From assembly GCF_020781975.1 (NCBI RefSeq), contig NZ_JAJGNI010000002.1, positions 62,001 to 126,000 of the forward strand: 64,000 nucleotides of DNA, given 5' to 3'. Shown one piece after another: positions 1 to 7,323 of the stretch. Origin of the DNA: Microbacterium schleiferi. Its GTDB lineage: Bacteria > Actinomycetota > Actinomycetes > Actinomycetales > Microbacteriaceae. Position numbers and translations under genes: made by a program. The number at the start of each line of letters is the position of its first letter. The stretch's first letter is position 1. The notes under the pieces were generated by a model. That model was not told the DNA's origin. It made no database searches and saw only the letters and a list, made by a program, of their open reading frames with translations.

Positions 1-740
1 GCTGTCGTCTTGGCGGGTTTCGCGCCCTCAGCCGGCGTGGCCGCCTCGAGCACCGTCGCGTAGCTTGCCGTGGTCGCGGTGGCGGCGGCGTAAGCACGCA
101 TCCACCGCCGCAGGGTGTCGGGTGCCCGTACGACGTGACCCTGTTGGGCGAACTCGCGGTGGATCACGTTCTCAATGTAGGCGTCGAGTTGCAGTCGTTG
201 ACCCCGCGGGGCGAGTGATCTGATGCCTGGAAAGCCGGATGCCGTGATTTCACGAACATACTCCGGGAACCCCACGCTGCTGATGCCCTCGACTGACGCT
301 TGGCTCGACAGCAGGCCGCCCAGCGATACGGTCGCCGTCCCAGGGAATCGTTCGGCGAGCGAGAGTGGCCGCATGCGAAGCGGAACGATTCGGCCGGCTC
401 CCGAGTGAATAGCCGCTCCGGCCGGATGTGCGCTCCCGGTAAGGATGACACTTCCGGTCGGTGCTCCGTCGTCCACCCATCGGCGAGCAACGTCCCACGC
501 CTGTGGTGATCGCTGCCATTCATCGATGAGCAGCGGCGATGCGAGCGACCTGATGCGGTTGGGGTCGGCTTCGAACGCCTGACGTTGCGAGTCATCGTCC
601 AACCGGATGACACTCACGGCCTGGCGAGTGGCCGCCGCTGTCTTTCCGACTCCCTTCGGACCCTCGACGGCTACCGCTGCCACCTCACCGAGCGCAGCGG
701 TCAGCTGCTGATCCATCAACCGAGGAAGGTAGCCGTCCAT
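1..740 (-). CDS. AAA ATPase with DUF4143-type C-terminus (3' end cut by window)
   Basis: The frame opens at ATG 740 and stays open to base 1, so only about 246 N-terminal codons are present. The start reads MDGYLPRLMDQQLTAALGEV, followed by a P-loop GPKGVGKT near residue 30, an acidic Walker B-like strand LLIDEWQ and a sensor-like strand VILTGSA. This order (P-loop, LIDEWQ, ILTGS, then RMRPLSLAERF) is typical of the AAA_14/DUF4143 family, whose members average about 400 residues. Family members are ATP-binding proteins of unclear role, often found among toxin-antitoxin and other accessory genes, which fits the vapBC pairs a few kb away. It is transcribed away from the helicase gene in the same direction, about 90 bp downstream of that gene's stop. 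The P-loop is directly visible; the DUF4143 assignment is from family resemblance. Confidence 0.8.
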   Translation of the reverse strand, partial: MDGYLPRLMDQQLTAALGEVAAVAVEGPKGVGKTAAATRQAVSVIRLDDDSQRQAFEADPNRIRSLASPLLIDEWQRSPQAWDVARRWVDDGAPTGSVILTGSAHPAGAAIHSGAGRIVPLRMRPLSLAERFPGTATVSLGGLLSSQASVEGISSVGFPEYVREITASGFPGIRSLAPRGQRLQLDAYIENVIHREFAQQGHVVRAPDTLRRWMRAYAAATATTASYATVLEAATPAEGAKPAKTT

Positions 741-830
741 GCGGTTAAACTACCATCAGCAGCACCCATACGCTACCAAACGCAGCACTTTCACGCTACC
801 AAACGCAGATTTCCGCGCCGGATTCGCGGT

Positions 831-3800
831 TCAGTCGACGAGGCTGCGGATGTCGTCGGCAGAGAGCCCGCCGCCGATGGCGTCGCCGTCGGTGTCGAGC
901 ACGCGGTCGAACAGTTGGGCTTTGGTGGTCTTGAGTGCCATGACTTTTTCTTCGATGGTTCCCTTCGAGACGAGCCGGTAGACGATGACGGGCCGGGTCT
1001 GACCGATTCGGTGGGCGCGGTCGATGGCCTGCGCCTCGACGGCCGGGTTCCACCACGGGTCGAGCAGGATGACGTAATCGGCCTCGACGAGGTTGAGCCC
1101 GACACCGCCCGCCTTGAGCGAGACAAAGAACGCTGGCGCGTCGCCGGTGCGGAACTGGTCGATGACGGCAGCGCGGTTGGTCGTTGAGCCGTCGAGGTAG
1201 AGCGAGGCGATCCCGGCATCCGTCGCAGCATCCCGCGCGCGGCCGAGGAAGCGGGTGAATTGGCTGAGCACGAGGGCGCGGTGCCCTTCGGCAGCTGCCT
1301 CGCGAAGCAGCTCGATGAGGGCGTCGAGCTTTGCCGAGGGCGCTTCGCCTTCGTCGACCAGGTCGGGCGAGAGCGAGAGTTGGCGAAGCAGAGTGAGCGA
1401 GCGGAAGATCTGGAACCGGTTCGCGTCGACGTCGTCGACCAGACCGAGCACTTTCTGGCGCTCACGTGCGAGCCTGCGGTCGTAGAGCCGCCGGTGGGTC
1501 GGGTGCAGATCGAGCACGAGTTGCTGCTCTTGCTTGGGCGGCAGTTCCGATGCGACAAGCTCTTTGGTGCGGCGCAGCAGGAAGGGGCGGATGCGGCGCT
1601 GCAGCGTCCGCAGCCGTTCGTTGTCGCGTTCTCGTTCGATGGGTGTGCGGTAGTACTCGGTGAAGCTGCGGCGCCCTCCCAGCAAACCCGGGCACGCGAG
1701 CGAGACGAGCGCCCACAGCTCGAGCAGGTTGTTCTCGAGCGGAGTGCCGGTGATGACCAGTGTGAAGGGAGCGTCCAGCATCCGGGCGCATTTGTAGCCC
1801 TGCGACGACGGGTTCTTGATCTGTTGAGCCTCGTCGAGAATGAGCCCCTGCCAGTCCAGGGTCGCGTAAGCGTCGAACTCGAGACGGAACAGCGCGTAGC
1901 TGGTCACGACGACGTGCGCCCCGGCGACCTCGTCGGCCAGTGCCGTGCCGCGCTTGTTTCCCATTGCGCTGATCGCAGCGACGCGCAGCTCGGGCGCGAA
2001 TCGCGCGCACTCGGCAGCCCAGTTGCCGACGACGCTGGTGGGGGCGACGATGAGAAACGGCGGATGCTGCTGGTCGCCCGTCTCAAGCGCATCGAGTCGT
2101 GCTTTCTCGATCATCGCGATGGTCTGCAGGGTCTTACCCAGGCCCATGTCGTCGGCGAGCACCCCGCCGAGTTGGTGAGTGCGCAGGAAGTGCAGCCAGG
2201 AGTACCCTGTGCGCTGGTAGTCGCGCAGCTCGGCGCGCAGCGTCGGTGGCGCATCAATGGGGGTGAGCTGATCGTGGTCGCTGAGCCCACGCACCCGCAT
2301 CCACCATTCGATCTCCTGGCGCGCGACGACGCCCAGCTCGACGAGCTCTTCCCAGAGGTCGGCTTGGTAGCGACTGACCTGCACCGAGGTGACGGGGCGG
2401 TCCGAGAGGGCACTGGCTTCGGCGATGATCTCGCGCAGGCGCTGCAGCTCGGGCGTATCGAGCGAGAAGTAGGTGCCGCTCGGCAGGACGAGGATCGGCT
2501 CGTTCTCGCTGAGTGCCCGGAACAGGGCAGCGAAGTCGACGTCCTCACCCTCGATGCGCACCTGCACGCTCAGGTCGAACCAGTCGTTGGTTCCGGGCTG
2601 GGCGGCGACCGAGACATCCGGCGCCTGGGATGCGGCACGGAAGCTGGGGGCCTCGACGTCTTCGACGACCCGCACGGTCTCGAGCGAGCGCAGGCCGGGC
2701 AGCACTTCGGCGACGAAAAGCACAGCAGCCGCGCCGCGCAGGGTTTGGTCGGGCGGCACCATCGCAGCATCCGGCCGCTCCCCCGGCAGGACGATGGAGG
2801 CGTGAGCACCTGCAGTGCTGCGAACGGAATCGAGGATGCCGGCCTCGCGATCCCGGTCGGGACGGATGCTGCCGCCGAGCCGGTCCCATCGCCAGGTGAG
2901 GTGGGCAAGCCCGTCGCCGTGGTCGACGCGCACTTCGAGCACGGTGCTCGGCGGTGCCGGCACCGTGTAGCTGGCATCGGGCGATACGACCGGCGCGATC
3001 GCCTGCAGCCGCGGGAGGTAGTGGCTCTCGAAGCGCTCTCTGCCTGCCGTGTCGACCGAGATGGGCTGGTCGGCGGCGAGCAGGTCGCGCATCGGCCCGG
3101 TGAGCGGCGGATCGAGGGGGTGCAGCACGATGCGTTCTTCGGCGGTGCCGGCTGCGGTGACCCGACCCACGGCGATCGGAGGATTGCCGACGGTCACGAT
3201 CGGCTCCGACGGTTCACTTTCCCTGTCGGCGCCGGCGCCGGCGTCGTCTCGCACCGGCACCAGCTCGCCGCGGACTGCGAGTCGCTTGCGGTTCTCGGTG
3301 ACCGAGATCTGCGGGGTCAGCGGCTCCCCGTCGAGCCGCACCGGATGCTGCGCTTTGCCGGGCGAGACGAGCGTGACCCCCGCCGCCTCGAGATCGGTCA
3401 ACAGCGACCAGAGCGTTCGCGAGGGCAGCCGGTCGAGCTGCATCCATTCGTCGTCGCGATAGGCGTAGCCCCACGAGTTCGCGGCAGGGTCGAGAACGTC
3501 GAGCTCGATCAGTAGTGCGAGTGCCGCGGGATCGGCCTGCAGCCCGTCGAGGTGCCCCCAGCGAGCCTGGCCCTTGATCCATGCGCCTCGCGCACCGCGC
3601 ATCCCGGGCCGGGCCGCGAGCCTCGGCTGCTGCGGAGCCCTGCTCCAGCGCGTCGCGCGCGGTGTCTGCAGGGTGATGAACAGACACAGTTCCACGGCGG
3701 CCGCATCGGATGCCGGCAGCAGCCCGTCGAGAGAGCGTTGCCACGGTGGAGTGCTGTCGCGCGGCGGGGATGACTGGCCCTTCGGCGCTCTCGCGTCCGA

Positions 3801-4094
3801 GTCCGTCCCTGCATCCGAGACGGCGAGCAGCACTGCAGCGACATGCGCGCAGTGCGGGGCGTGCTCGCAACTGCAGTAGGCGCTCATCGACCCGCGCGCA
3901 GGCTCGATGACGGCCGAGACGACCATGACGTCATCGCCCCCGTGGCCGCGATCGCGCACGACGGCATCGAGCGAGGTGCGCGTGTTGTCGGCATCCAGGT
4001 CGACGATCGTGACCCGCCCTGCCGCGTTCAGCGCCCATGCGCGGTCGTAGTTCGCACCCCCGAGTGATCGGGCAACCTCATGCCAGTAGTCCAC
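831..4094 (-). CDS. SWIM zinc-finger SNF2-family DEAD/DEAH helicase
   Basis: An ATP-dependent DNA translocase of the bacterial SNF2 (RapA/HepA-like) class, 1087 residues from a GTG start. A SWIM zinc-binding motif (Cys74, Cys76, Cys82, His84) lies at the N-terminus. The helicase core occupies the C-terminal half: motif I DDMGLGKTLQT near residue 650, motif II DEAQ near 755, motif III ITGTPLENN, and motif VI QAIDRAHRIGQTRPV near 1025, followed by the usual tail GTIEEKV. Length and domain order match actinobacterial SNF2 proteins with an N-terminal SWIM finger. The precise substrate is unknown for this group; nucleic-acid remodelling or repair is the general expectation. The gene appears monocistronic and reads toward the ATPase gene. 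The assignment to family is firm, the cellular role is not. Confidence 0.93.
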   Translation of the reverse strand: MDYWHEVARSLGGANYDRAWALNAAGRVTIVDLDADNTRTSLDAVVRDRGHGGDDVMVVSAVIEPARGSMSAYCSCEHAPHCAHVAAVLLAVSDAGTDSDARAPKGQSSPPRDSTPPWQRSLDGLLPASDAAAVELCLFITLQTPRATRWSRAPQQPRLAARPGMRGARGAWIKGQARWGHLDGLQADPAALALLIELDVLDPAANSWGYAYRDDEWMQLDRLPSRTLWSLLTDLEAAGVTLVSPGKAQHPVRLDGEPLTPQISVTENRKRLAVRGELVPVRDDAGAGADRESEPSEPIVTVGNPPIAVGRVTAAGTAEERIVLHPLDPPLTGPMRDLLAADQPISVDTAGRERFESHYLPRLQAIAPVVSPDASYTVPAPPSTVLEVRVDHGDGLAHLTWRWDRLGGSIRPDRDREAGILDSVRSTAGAHASIVLPGERPDAAMVPPDQTLRGAAAVLFVAEVLPGLRSLETVRVVEDVEAPSFRAASQAPDVSVAAQPGTNDWFDLSVQVRIEGEDVDFAALFRALSENEPILVLPSGTYFSLDTPELQRLREIIAEASALSDRPVTSVQVSRYQADLWEELVELGVVARQEIEWWMRVRGLSDHDQLTPIDAPPTLRAELRDYQRTGYSWLHFLRTHQLGGVLADDMGLGKTLQTIAMIEKARLDALETGDQQHPPFLIVAPTSVVGNWAAECARFAPELRVAAISAMGNKRGTALADEVAGAHVVVTSYALFRLEFDAYATLDWQGLILDEAQQIKNPSSQGYKCARMLDAPFTLVITGTPLENNLLELWALVSLACPGLLGGRRSFTEYYRTPIERERDNERLRTLQRRIRPFLLRRTKELVASELPPKQEQQLVLDLHPTHRRLYDRRLARERQKVLGLVDDVDANRFQIFRSLTLLRQLSLSPDLVDEGEAPSAKLDALIELLREAAAEGHRALVLSQFTRFLGRARDAATDAGIASLYLDGSTTNRAAVIDQFRTGDAPAFFVSLKAGGVGLNLVEADYVILLDPWWNPAVEAQAIDRAHRIGQTRPVIVYRLVSKGTIEEKVMALKTTKAQLFDRVLDTDGDAIGGGLSADDIRSLVD

Positions 4095-4242
4095 GAATCC
4101 ATCGTTGCAGCCGTCGCCGACATCCCGAACTCGGCCGACGCCGACTCGCTGACAACCGAGTTCTTCGGAGCGTTGTGGAGGAAAGGCTCCTCATCGTCCT
4201 GCGCGCAGCACAGCGGACGCCGTGCGCCAGCGTGTCGCGAGT

Positions 4243-4606
4243 CTAGGAGTCCAGCGCGCGCTTGATGAGAGCCGACACGTCGCGGTCGAGGTTGTCGATC
4301 CGGTGCTCGAGCGCGCTGAAGCGCACGTCGACCGCCGCGAACCGCGCATTCATCTCCCCCTGCAGCCCGTCGATACGCCCACTCAGCGCGTCGATTCGCC
4401 CGCTGACCTTTGATCCGCCCGAGGTCGGCGCGCACGCGGAAGCTGACGGTGTCGGGGCGGGGTGGATGCCGCAGCTCCGGCCGATCTCGATCGAGGTAGT
4501 CGGCGAGGCGAGTACGGCCGATCTGCTCCATGACACCGCGAAGGTCATCGATCGTCAGGCCGTCGGCGATCTCGGCGAACCGGCGCCGCACGTCCTCGTC
4601 ATCCAT
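4243..4606 (-). pseudogene. small coiled-coil protein gene broken by a frameshift
   Basis: The frame that opens at ATG 4606 (MDDEDVRRRFAEIADGLTID) runs in normal coding style to about base 4410 (RADLGRIK) and then degenerates into Arg-rich nonsense. At the same point another frame on the same strand picks up a clean coiled coil (SGRIDALSGRIDGLQGEMNA, then EHRIDNLDRDVSALIKR) and ends at 4243. The two halves differ by one base, so one indel near the AAA run at about 4410 separates them. Joined, they give about 120 residues: a helical N-terminal part and a C-terminal coiled coil resembling the tails of the genes at 42385 and 44749. It could be a real pseudogene, a programmed shift or a sequencing error. 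Confidence 0.6.
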
Positions 4607-4651
4607 CGATGATCACGCTACCGATGAGTTGATGGGAGCGACGAACGCCGA

Positions 4652-4918
4652 TTACTCGTCGCGCGGAGCTTCGCGCGCGGGCGCAAGACGCGGCGCGAGG
4701 CCCGCCGCGAGGGCATAGACACGGTCATCCAGCCGAGACAGCCGGTCATCTAGCCGCGAGAGTCGGTCGTCGAGGCGCGATACCTCCGTCGCGAATTCAG
4801 TCTTCAGCTCGGTGCGGGTTCGTCGCGCAGACGCCGTCACTGTTGTCGCGAGCCCGACGATGCCAACCGCGAGCGCAACGAGCACGGCAAGTGTGTCCAT
4901 TCCCACGACGACCTCCAT
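4652..4918 (-). CDS. small membrane-anchored coiled-coil protein
   Basis: About 88 residues with one N-terminal hydrophobic segment (LAVLVALAVGIVGLATTV) followed by a charged helix in which a seven-residue unit, SRLDDRL, is repeated three times, then a short Ala/Arg tail. This predicts a single-pass membrane protein with a short coiled coil facing the cytoplasm. Two starts are possible: ATG 4918 (MEVVVGMDTL) or ATG 4900 (MDTL), the latter having GGAGG 11 nt upstream. It belongs to the same general class as the small TM/coiled-coil genes at 42385 and 44749. No function is known; proteins of this layout are common in Microbacteriaceae near accessory genes. Confidence 0.65.
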   Translation of the reverse strand: MEVVVGMDTLAVLVALAVGIVGLATTVTASARRTRTELKTEFATEVSRLDDRLSRLDDRLSRLDDRVYALAAGLAPRLAPAREAPRDE

Positions 4919-5067
4919 GTTCTCCAGTGTGCGCTGGATCAGCGCACATATCCAGAACCGTACGCACGCACGAGCACTCGAGGTGTGCGATCTGCCCACG
5001 CGCGCAGGTCAGGTCGTTGCCGCGCCCTGGGGAGGAACGGCAGCAAATGTCGATTCCTAAGGATGAC

Positions 5068-5505
5068 TCAGCCGATGCCGAGCGCGGCGAGGAACCCCGT
5101 CGATGCGGGATCGTGGTGCGTGAGTCCGCCGGCGGTGGCGAAGGCGCGGTCGGCCGAAACCAATCCCTGCATCCCGTCACGGCGCATCGCGACCGACGCG
5201 AGTACGGAGTCGAACGCCCCGAGCGCATCGTGCGCGCGGTAGAGGTCTAGTCCGGCAGTGAGGTCGGCGGCGTCGACCGTGAGGAGTGGAGATAACAGCG
5301 CCGCGAACTGGGAGGTGAGTTCCGCGGCGTCGTCACGCCCACGCCGCCGCGCGCGGACGTGGGTGAACTCCTGAAGCACCTCGACGGTGGTCGTTGCCGC
5401 AATCCGTCCGTCACCGATCGCCGAGATCAGTGCCCGGCACGGTTCCCGCAGCGGATGCTCGGACCCGACCGCGTAGACGAGCGCCGTCGTATCAAGCAGG
5501 ATCAT
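5068..5505 (-). CDS. PIN-domain toxin, VapC family (first pair)
   Basis: A 145-residue PIN-domain protein, expected to be a magnesium-dependent endoribonuclease toxin. The acidic active-site residues are visible in order: the N-terminal Asp in MILLDTTALVYA, the Glu in TVEVLQEF, and the Asp pair around HDALGAFDSVLA. Its start overlaps the stop of the antitoxin gene by 4 bp (ATGA), so the two are translationally coupled in the usual antitoxin-first order. Length is normal for VapC. The RNA target cannot be read from sequence. This operon is divergent from a second, unrelated-looking vapBC pair that begins 65 bp away. Confidence 0.88.
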   Translation of the reverse strand: MILLDTTALVYAVGSEHPLREPCRALISAIGDGRIAATTTVEVLQEFTHVRARRRGRDDAAELTSQFAALLSPLLTVDAADLTAGLDLYRAHDALGAFDSVLASVAMRRDGMQGLVSADRAFATAGGLTHHDPASTGFLAALGIG

Positions 5506-5750
5506 GCGCGCCCACGGATGGTGTCGAGTTCGGCGCGCAGATCCTCGGGTTCGGGAACGTCCATCGGTTCCGCAGCAAGGATGCTGGCAGCAATTGCGGC
5601 ATTCTGCTCGAGGCCCGAGGGGTAGGCGACATCGATCGCTCGACGGACGAGCGAGGCAACCGACACTCCACGGCGAGCGGCGACCCGCTCAAGCCGTTCG
5701 CGCTGCTCCGTCTCGATGAGCACCTGAAGCCGCTCGGTCTTCATGCTCAT
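5502..5750 (-). CDS. ribbon-helix-helix antitoxin, VapB-like (first pair)
   Basis: An 82-residue protein (MSMKTERLQVLIETEQRERL) with the beta-strand plus two helices of a ribbon-helix-helix repressor in its first 50 residues (ERVAARRGVSVASLVRRAID) and an acidic C-terminal tail (PEPEDLRAELDTIRGRA) that would wrap the toxin. It is expected to neutralise the PIN toxin encoded downstream and to repress its own promoter. The start may be ATG 5750 or the ATG at 5744, which lies exactly 6 nt after a TACAGT box and would make a leaderless mRNA. A TATACT box lies a little further upstream inside the shared control region. Confidence 0.82.
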   Translation of the reverse strand: MSMKTERLQVLIETEQRERLERVAARRGVSVASLVRRAIDVAYPSGLEQNAAIAASILAAEPMDVPEPEDLRAELDTIRGRA

Positions 5751-5815
5751 ACTGTAGCAGGAGTATACTTCTCCCTATCCATCCCCCTTTCTTCCTTGAG
5801 AGGTAGAATCTCGTC
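5751..5815. promoter_or_regulatory. 65-bp divergent control region shared by two vapBC operons
   Basis: The only non-coding DNA between two divergent toxin-antitoxin operons. For the rightward operon a TAGAAT box (5804-5809) is followed by 6 nt and then the ATG, so the message should be leaderless; there is no Shine-Dalgarno sequence. For the leftward operon TATACT (5768-5763) and TACAGT (5755-5750) are candidate -10 boxes. An 8-bp perfect palindrome AGTATACT sits at 5762-5769, over the leftward -10, and is a natural operator candidate for one of the two antitoxins. No clear -35 box was seen on either side. Confidence 0.55.
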
Positions 5816-6070
5816 ATGGCTCTCAATATCAAGGACCCGGAAGCCGACCGTTTGGTGCGCGCTCTCGCTGATGCAACGGGCGAGAGCATCACGGTTGCCG
5901 CGCGGCGGGCGTTCGCCGAGCGCCTCGATCGAGTCAGGGCACAGAGCACGACACCTGACGTGCAGGCCGACCTCGAGGCGATCATCTCCCGAGGGCGCGA
6001 TCGGGCGACCCTGGATCCGCGGTCGGCCGACGAGATCCTCGGCTACGACGAGCACGGCCTGCCCCGATGA
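5816..6070 (+). CDS. VapB-type antitoxin, Rv0623-like (second pair)
   Basis: An 84-residue antitoxin (MALNIKDPEADRLVRALADA) of the PSK/VapB transcription-factor class seen in actinobacteria: a short N-terminal strand with the conserved NIKDPE sequence for DNA contact, then a helical pair (TGESITVAARRAFAERLDRV), then a disordered acidic tail that would block the toxin. It differs clearly from the antitoxin on the opposite strand. The start codon follows a TAGAAT promoter box by 6 nt, so translation is predicted from a leaderless message. Its stop overlaps the toxin start by 4 bp (ATGA). Confidence 0.88.
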   Translation: MALNIKDPEADRLVRALADATGESITVAARRAFAERLDRVRAQSTTPDVQADLEAIISRGRDRATLDPRSADEILGYDEHGLPR

Positions 6071-6465
6071 CGGTTGCACTCGATACGTCAGCATTGATGG
6101 CCATCGTCCTCGGCGAAGAGGATGCGTCGCATTTCGCCCACGTGATCGCCGAGAACGTTGGCGACCTGCACGTGAGCGCGGCAACGCTCGTGGAGGCGAC
6201 GATCGTGGCCGAAGCCCGTCAGGGGCCAGCAGCTACCCGGGATCTCGAAGCCCTCATCTCTCGCGCTCGCGTCACAGTCGACCCGTTCGACGCCGCTCGG
6301 GCGTCTATTGCAGCTGCAGCGTGGCGCCGATTCGGCAAGGGTCGCCACGCCGCATCACTGAACATGGGCGACTGCTACTCATATGCGCTCGCCCGCAGCC
6401 TGGGCGCGGCACTGCTGTTCAAGGGTGACGACTTCGCGCAGACCGACATCGGCGCTGCGATCTGA
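6067..6465 (+). CDS. PIN-domain toxin, VapC family (second pair)
   Basis: A 132-residue PIN protein (MTVALDTSALMAIVLGEEDA), predicted ribonuclease toxin of the second VapBC module. The acidic residues of the active site are visible: Asp in ALDTSA, Glu in LVEATIV, Asp in NMGDCYSYALA and Asp in FKGDDFAQTDI near the end. The NMGDCYSYALA and LLFKGDDF strings are characteristic of the actinobacterial and proteobacterial VapC subgroup that pairs with Rv0623-type antitoxins. It is coupled to its antitoxin by a 4-bp overlap. Target RNA is unknown. Confidence 0.9.
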   Translation: MTVALDTSALMAIVLGEEDASHFAHVIAENVGDLHVSAATLVEATIVAEARQGPAATRDLEALISRARVTVDPFDAARASIAAAAWRRFGKGRHAASLNMGDCYSYALARSLGAALLFKGDDFAQTDIGAAI

Positions 6466-6682
6466 GAGGTGCATTGCGACGCCTTGCCGCTGGCGCACAC
6501 GCCGCTCCTTCCCGCTGTCGAAGAGATGGCAGCGGCAAGGAGCGCTGCTGTGACGTGACGCCCCATCCCGGACCCGCGGGCGGTAGCGAGCGAACGCGCT
6601 TCACACAAGGCCCTCGGGGAGAGGCCAACCGACCTCATACTGTCGCGATCAGCGGCCCGGCGAGATCGGATGGGAGACGGCA

Positions 6683-7094
6683 GTGGGTGGTGATCGCTAT
6701 GTGGAGGCGTTCCGGACGATCCTCACCGGCAAGAACGTGAGGTTCCGCTGGACGGAGATCCTCTTCGTGGGCATCCGCGTGTTCGGCTAGCTGGCGCTGC
6801 TGTTCGTCGTGCTCCCGCCGCTGATGGCCATCTCGTTCGTGCTGGTGCAGGCCGCCGTGTTCGGCTTTCTGCTCGCCGGGGCGTTCTCGCCGAACCACAT
6901 CGGGATGCCGACCGCTCCCGCACGACGCCGATATCGACTTCCTGCGACGCCAGGTCCGCATGTCGCGCAACGTCCGGGGAGGACCGCATGTGCACTTCCT
7001 CAAGGGGGGCCTCGAGTACCAGATCGAGCATCACCTCTTCCCTCGGGCGCCGCGTCCGAATCTTCCCGCCCTGCAGAAACTGGTGCGAGCGCAT
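6683..7094 (+). pseudogene. acyl-CoA fatty acid desaturase remnant
   Basis: This stretch encodes the C-terminal part of a membrane fatty acid desaturase but is broken in three ways. The first block (VEAFRTILTGKNVRFRW, from about 6701) is cut off at its 5' side; a TAG interrupts it at 6788; after LAGAFSPNHIGMPT the reading frame shifts at about 6921, where the next frame continues HDADIDFLRRQVRMSRNV. The rest (LKGGLEYQIEHHLFPRAPRP) carries the last histidine box QIEHHLFP of the family. It stops matching at LVRAH, base 7094, where ferredoxin sequence begins in another frame. Intact relatives are about 350 residues; roughly the last 135 remain. It is not expected to be functional. Confidence 0.85.
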
Positions 7095-7281
7095 CAACCC
7101 GACCACGTGCAGCGCGTCCGGCACCTGTGGGCGTCGGGCGCCGAGCGCGTTCGCGAACCGCGACGAGGACGGCGGATTCGTCAGGGTTCTCGACGAGAAC
7201 CCCCCGCAGCCCGAATGGGCCGCCGCTCGGGAGGCCGAAGAGCTGTGCCCGTCCGCGACGATCCGGCTCCAGGAGGACTGA
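7087..7281 (+). pseudogene. 3Fe-4S ferredoxin remnant without start codon
   Basis: In the frame ending at TGA 7281 the sequence RINPTTCSASGTCGRRAPSA, then FANRDEDGGFVRVLDENPP and EELCPSATIRLQED, is a nearly complete small ferredoxin of the kind that serves actinobacterial P450s and desaturases. The cluster ligands are visible: Cys codons at 7108 and 7126 (C-x5-C) and the Cys of LCPSA. There is no usable start codon or ribosome-binding site just upstream; instead the frame runs straight into desaturase sequence in a different phase. The likely history is a deletion that fused the desaturase 3' part to the ferredoxin 5' end. Iron-sulfur protein identity is clear; expression is doubtful. Confidence 0.75.
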
Positions 7282-7323
7282 ACCGCGGACGACGCATCGT
7301 CCGGGCGACACTGGCCCGGATCG

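Noticed and set aside
1260..3515. Long open frame (751 codons) on the plus strand opposite the helicase gene
   Set aside because: It mirrors the codon structure of the SNF2 gene, has no recognisable motif, and is a shadow of high-GC coding DNA.
6466..6682. Possible additional gene between vapC and the desaturase remnant
   Set aside because: Only short Arg-rich frames without ribosome sites; no protein family recognised.
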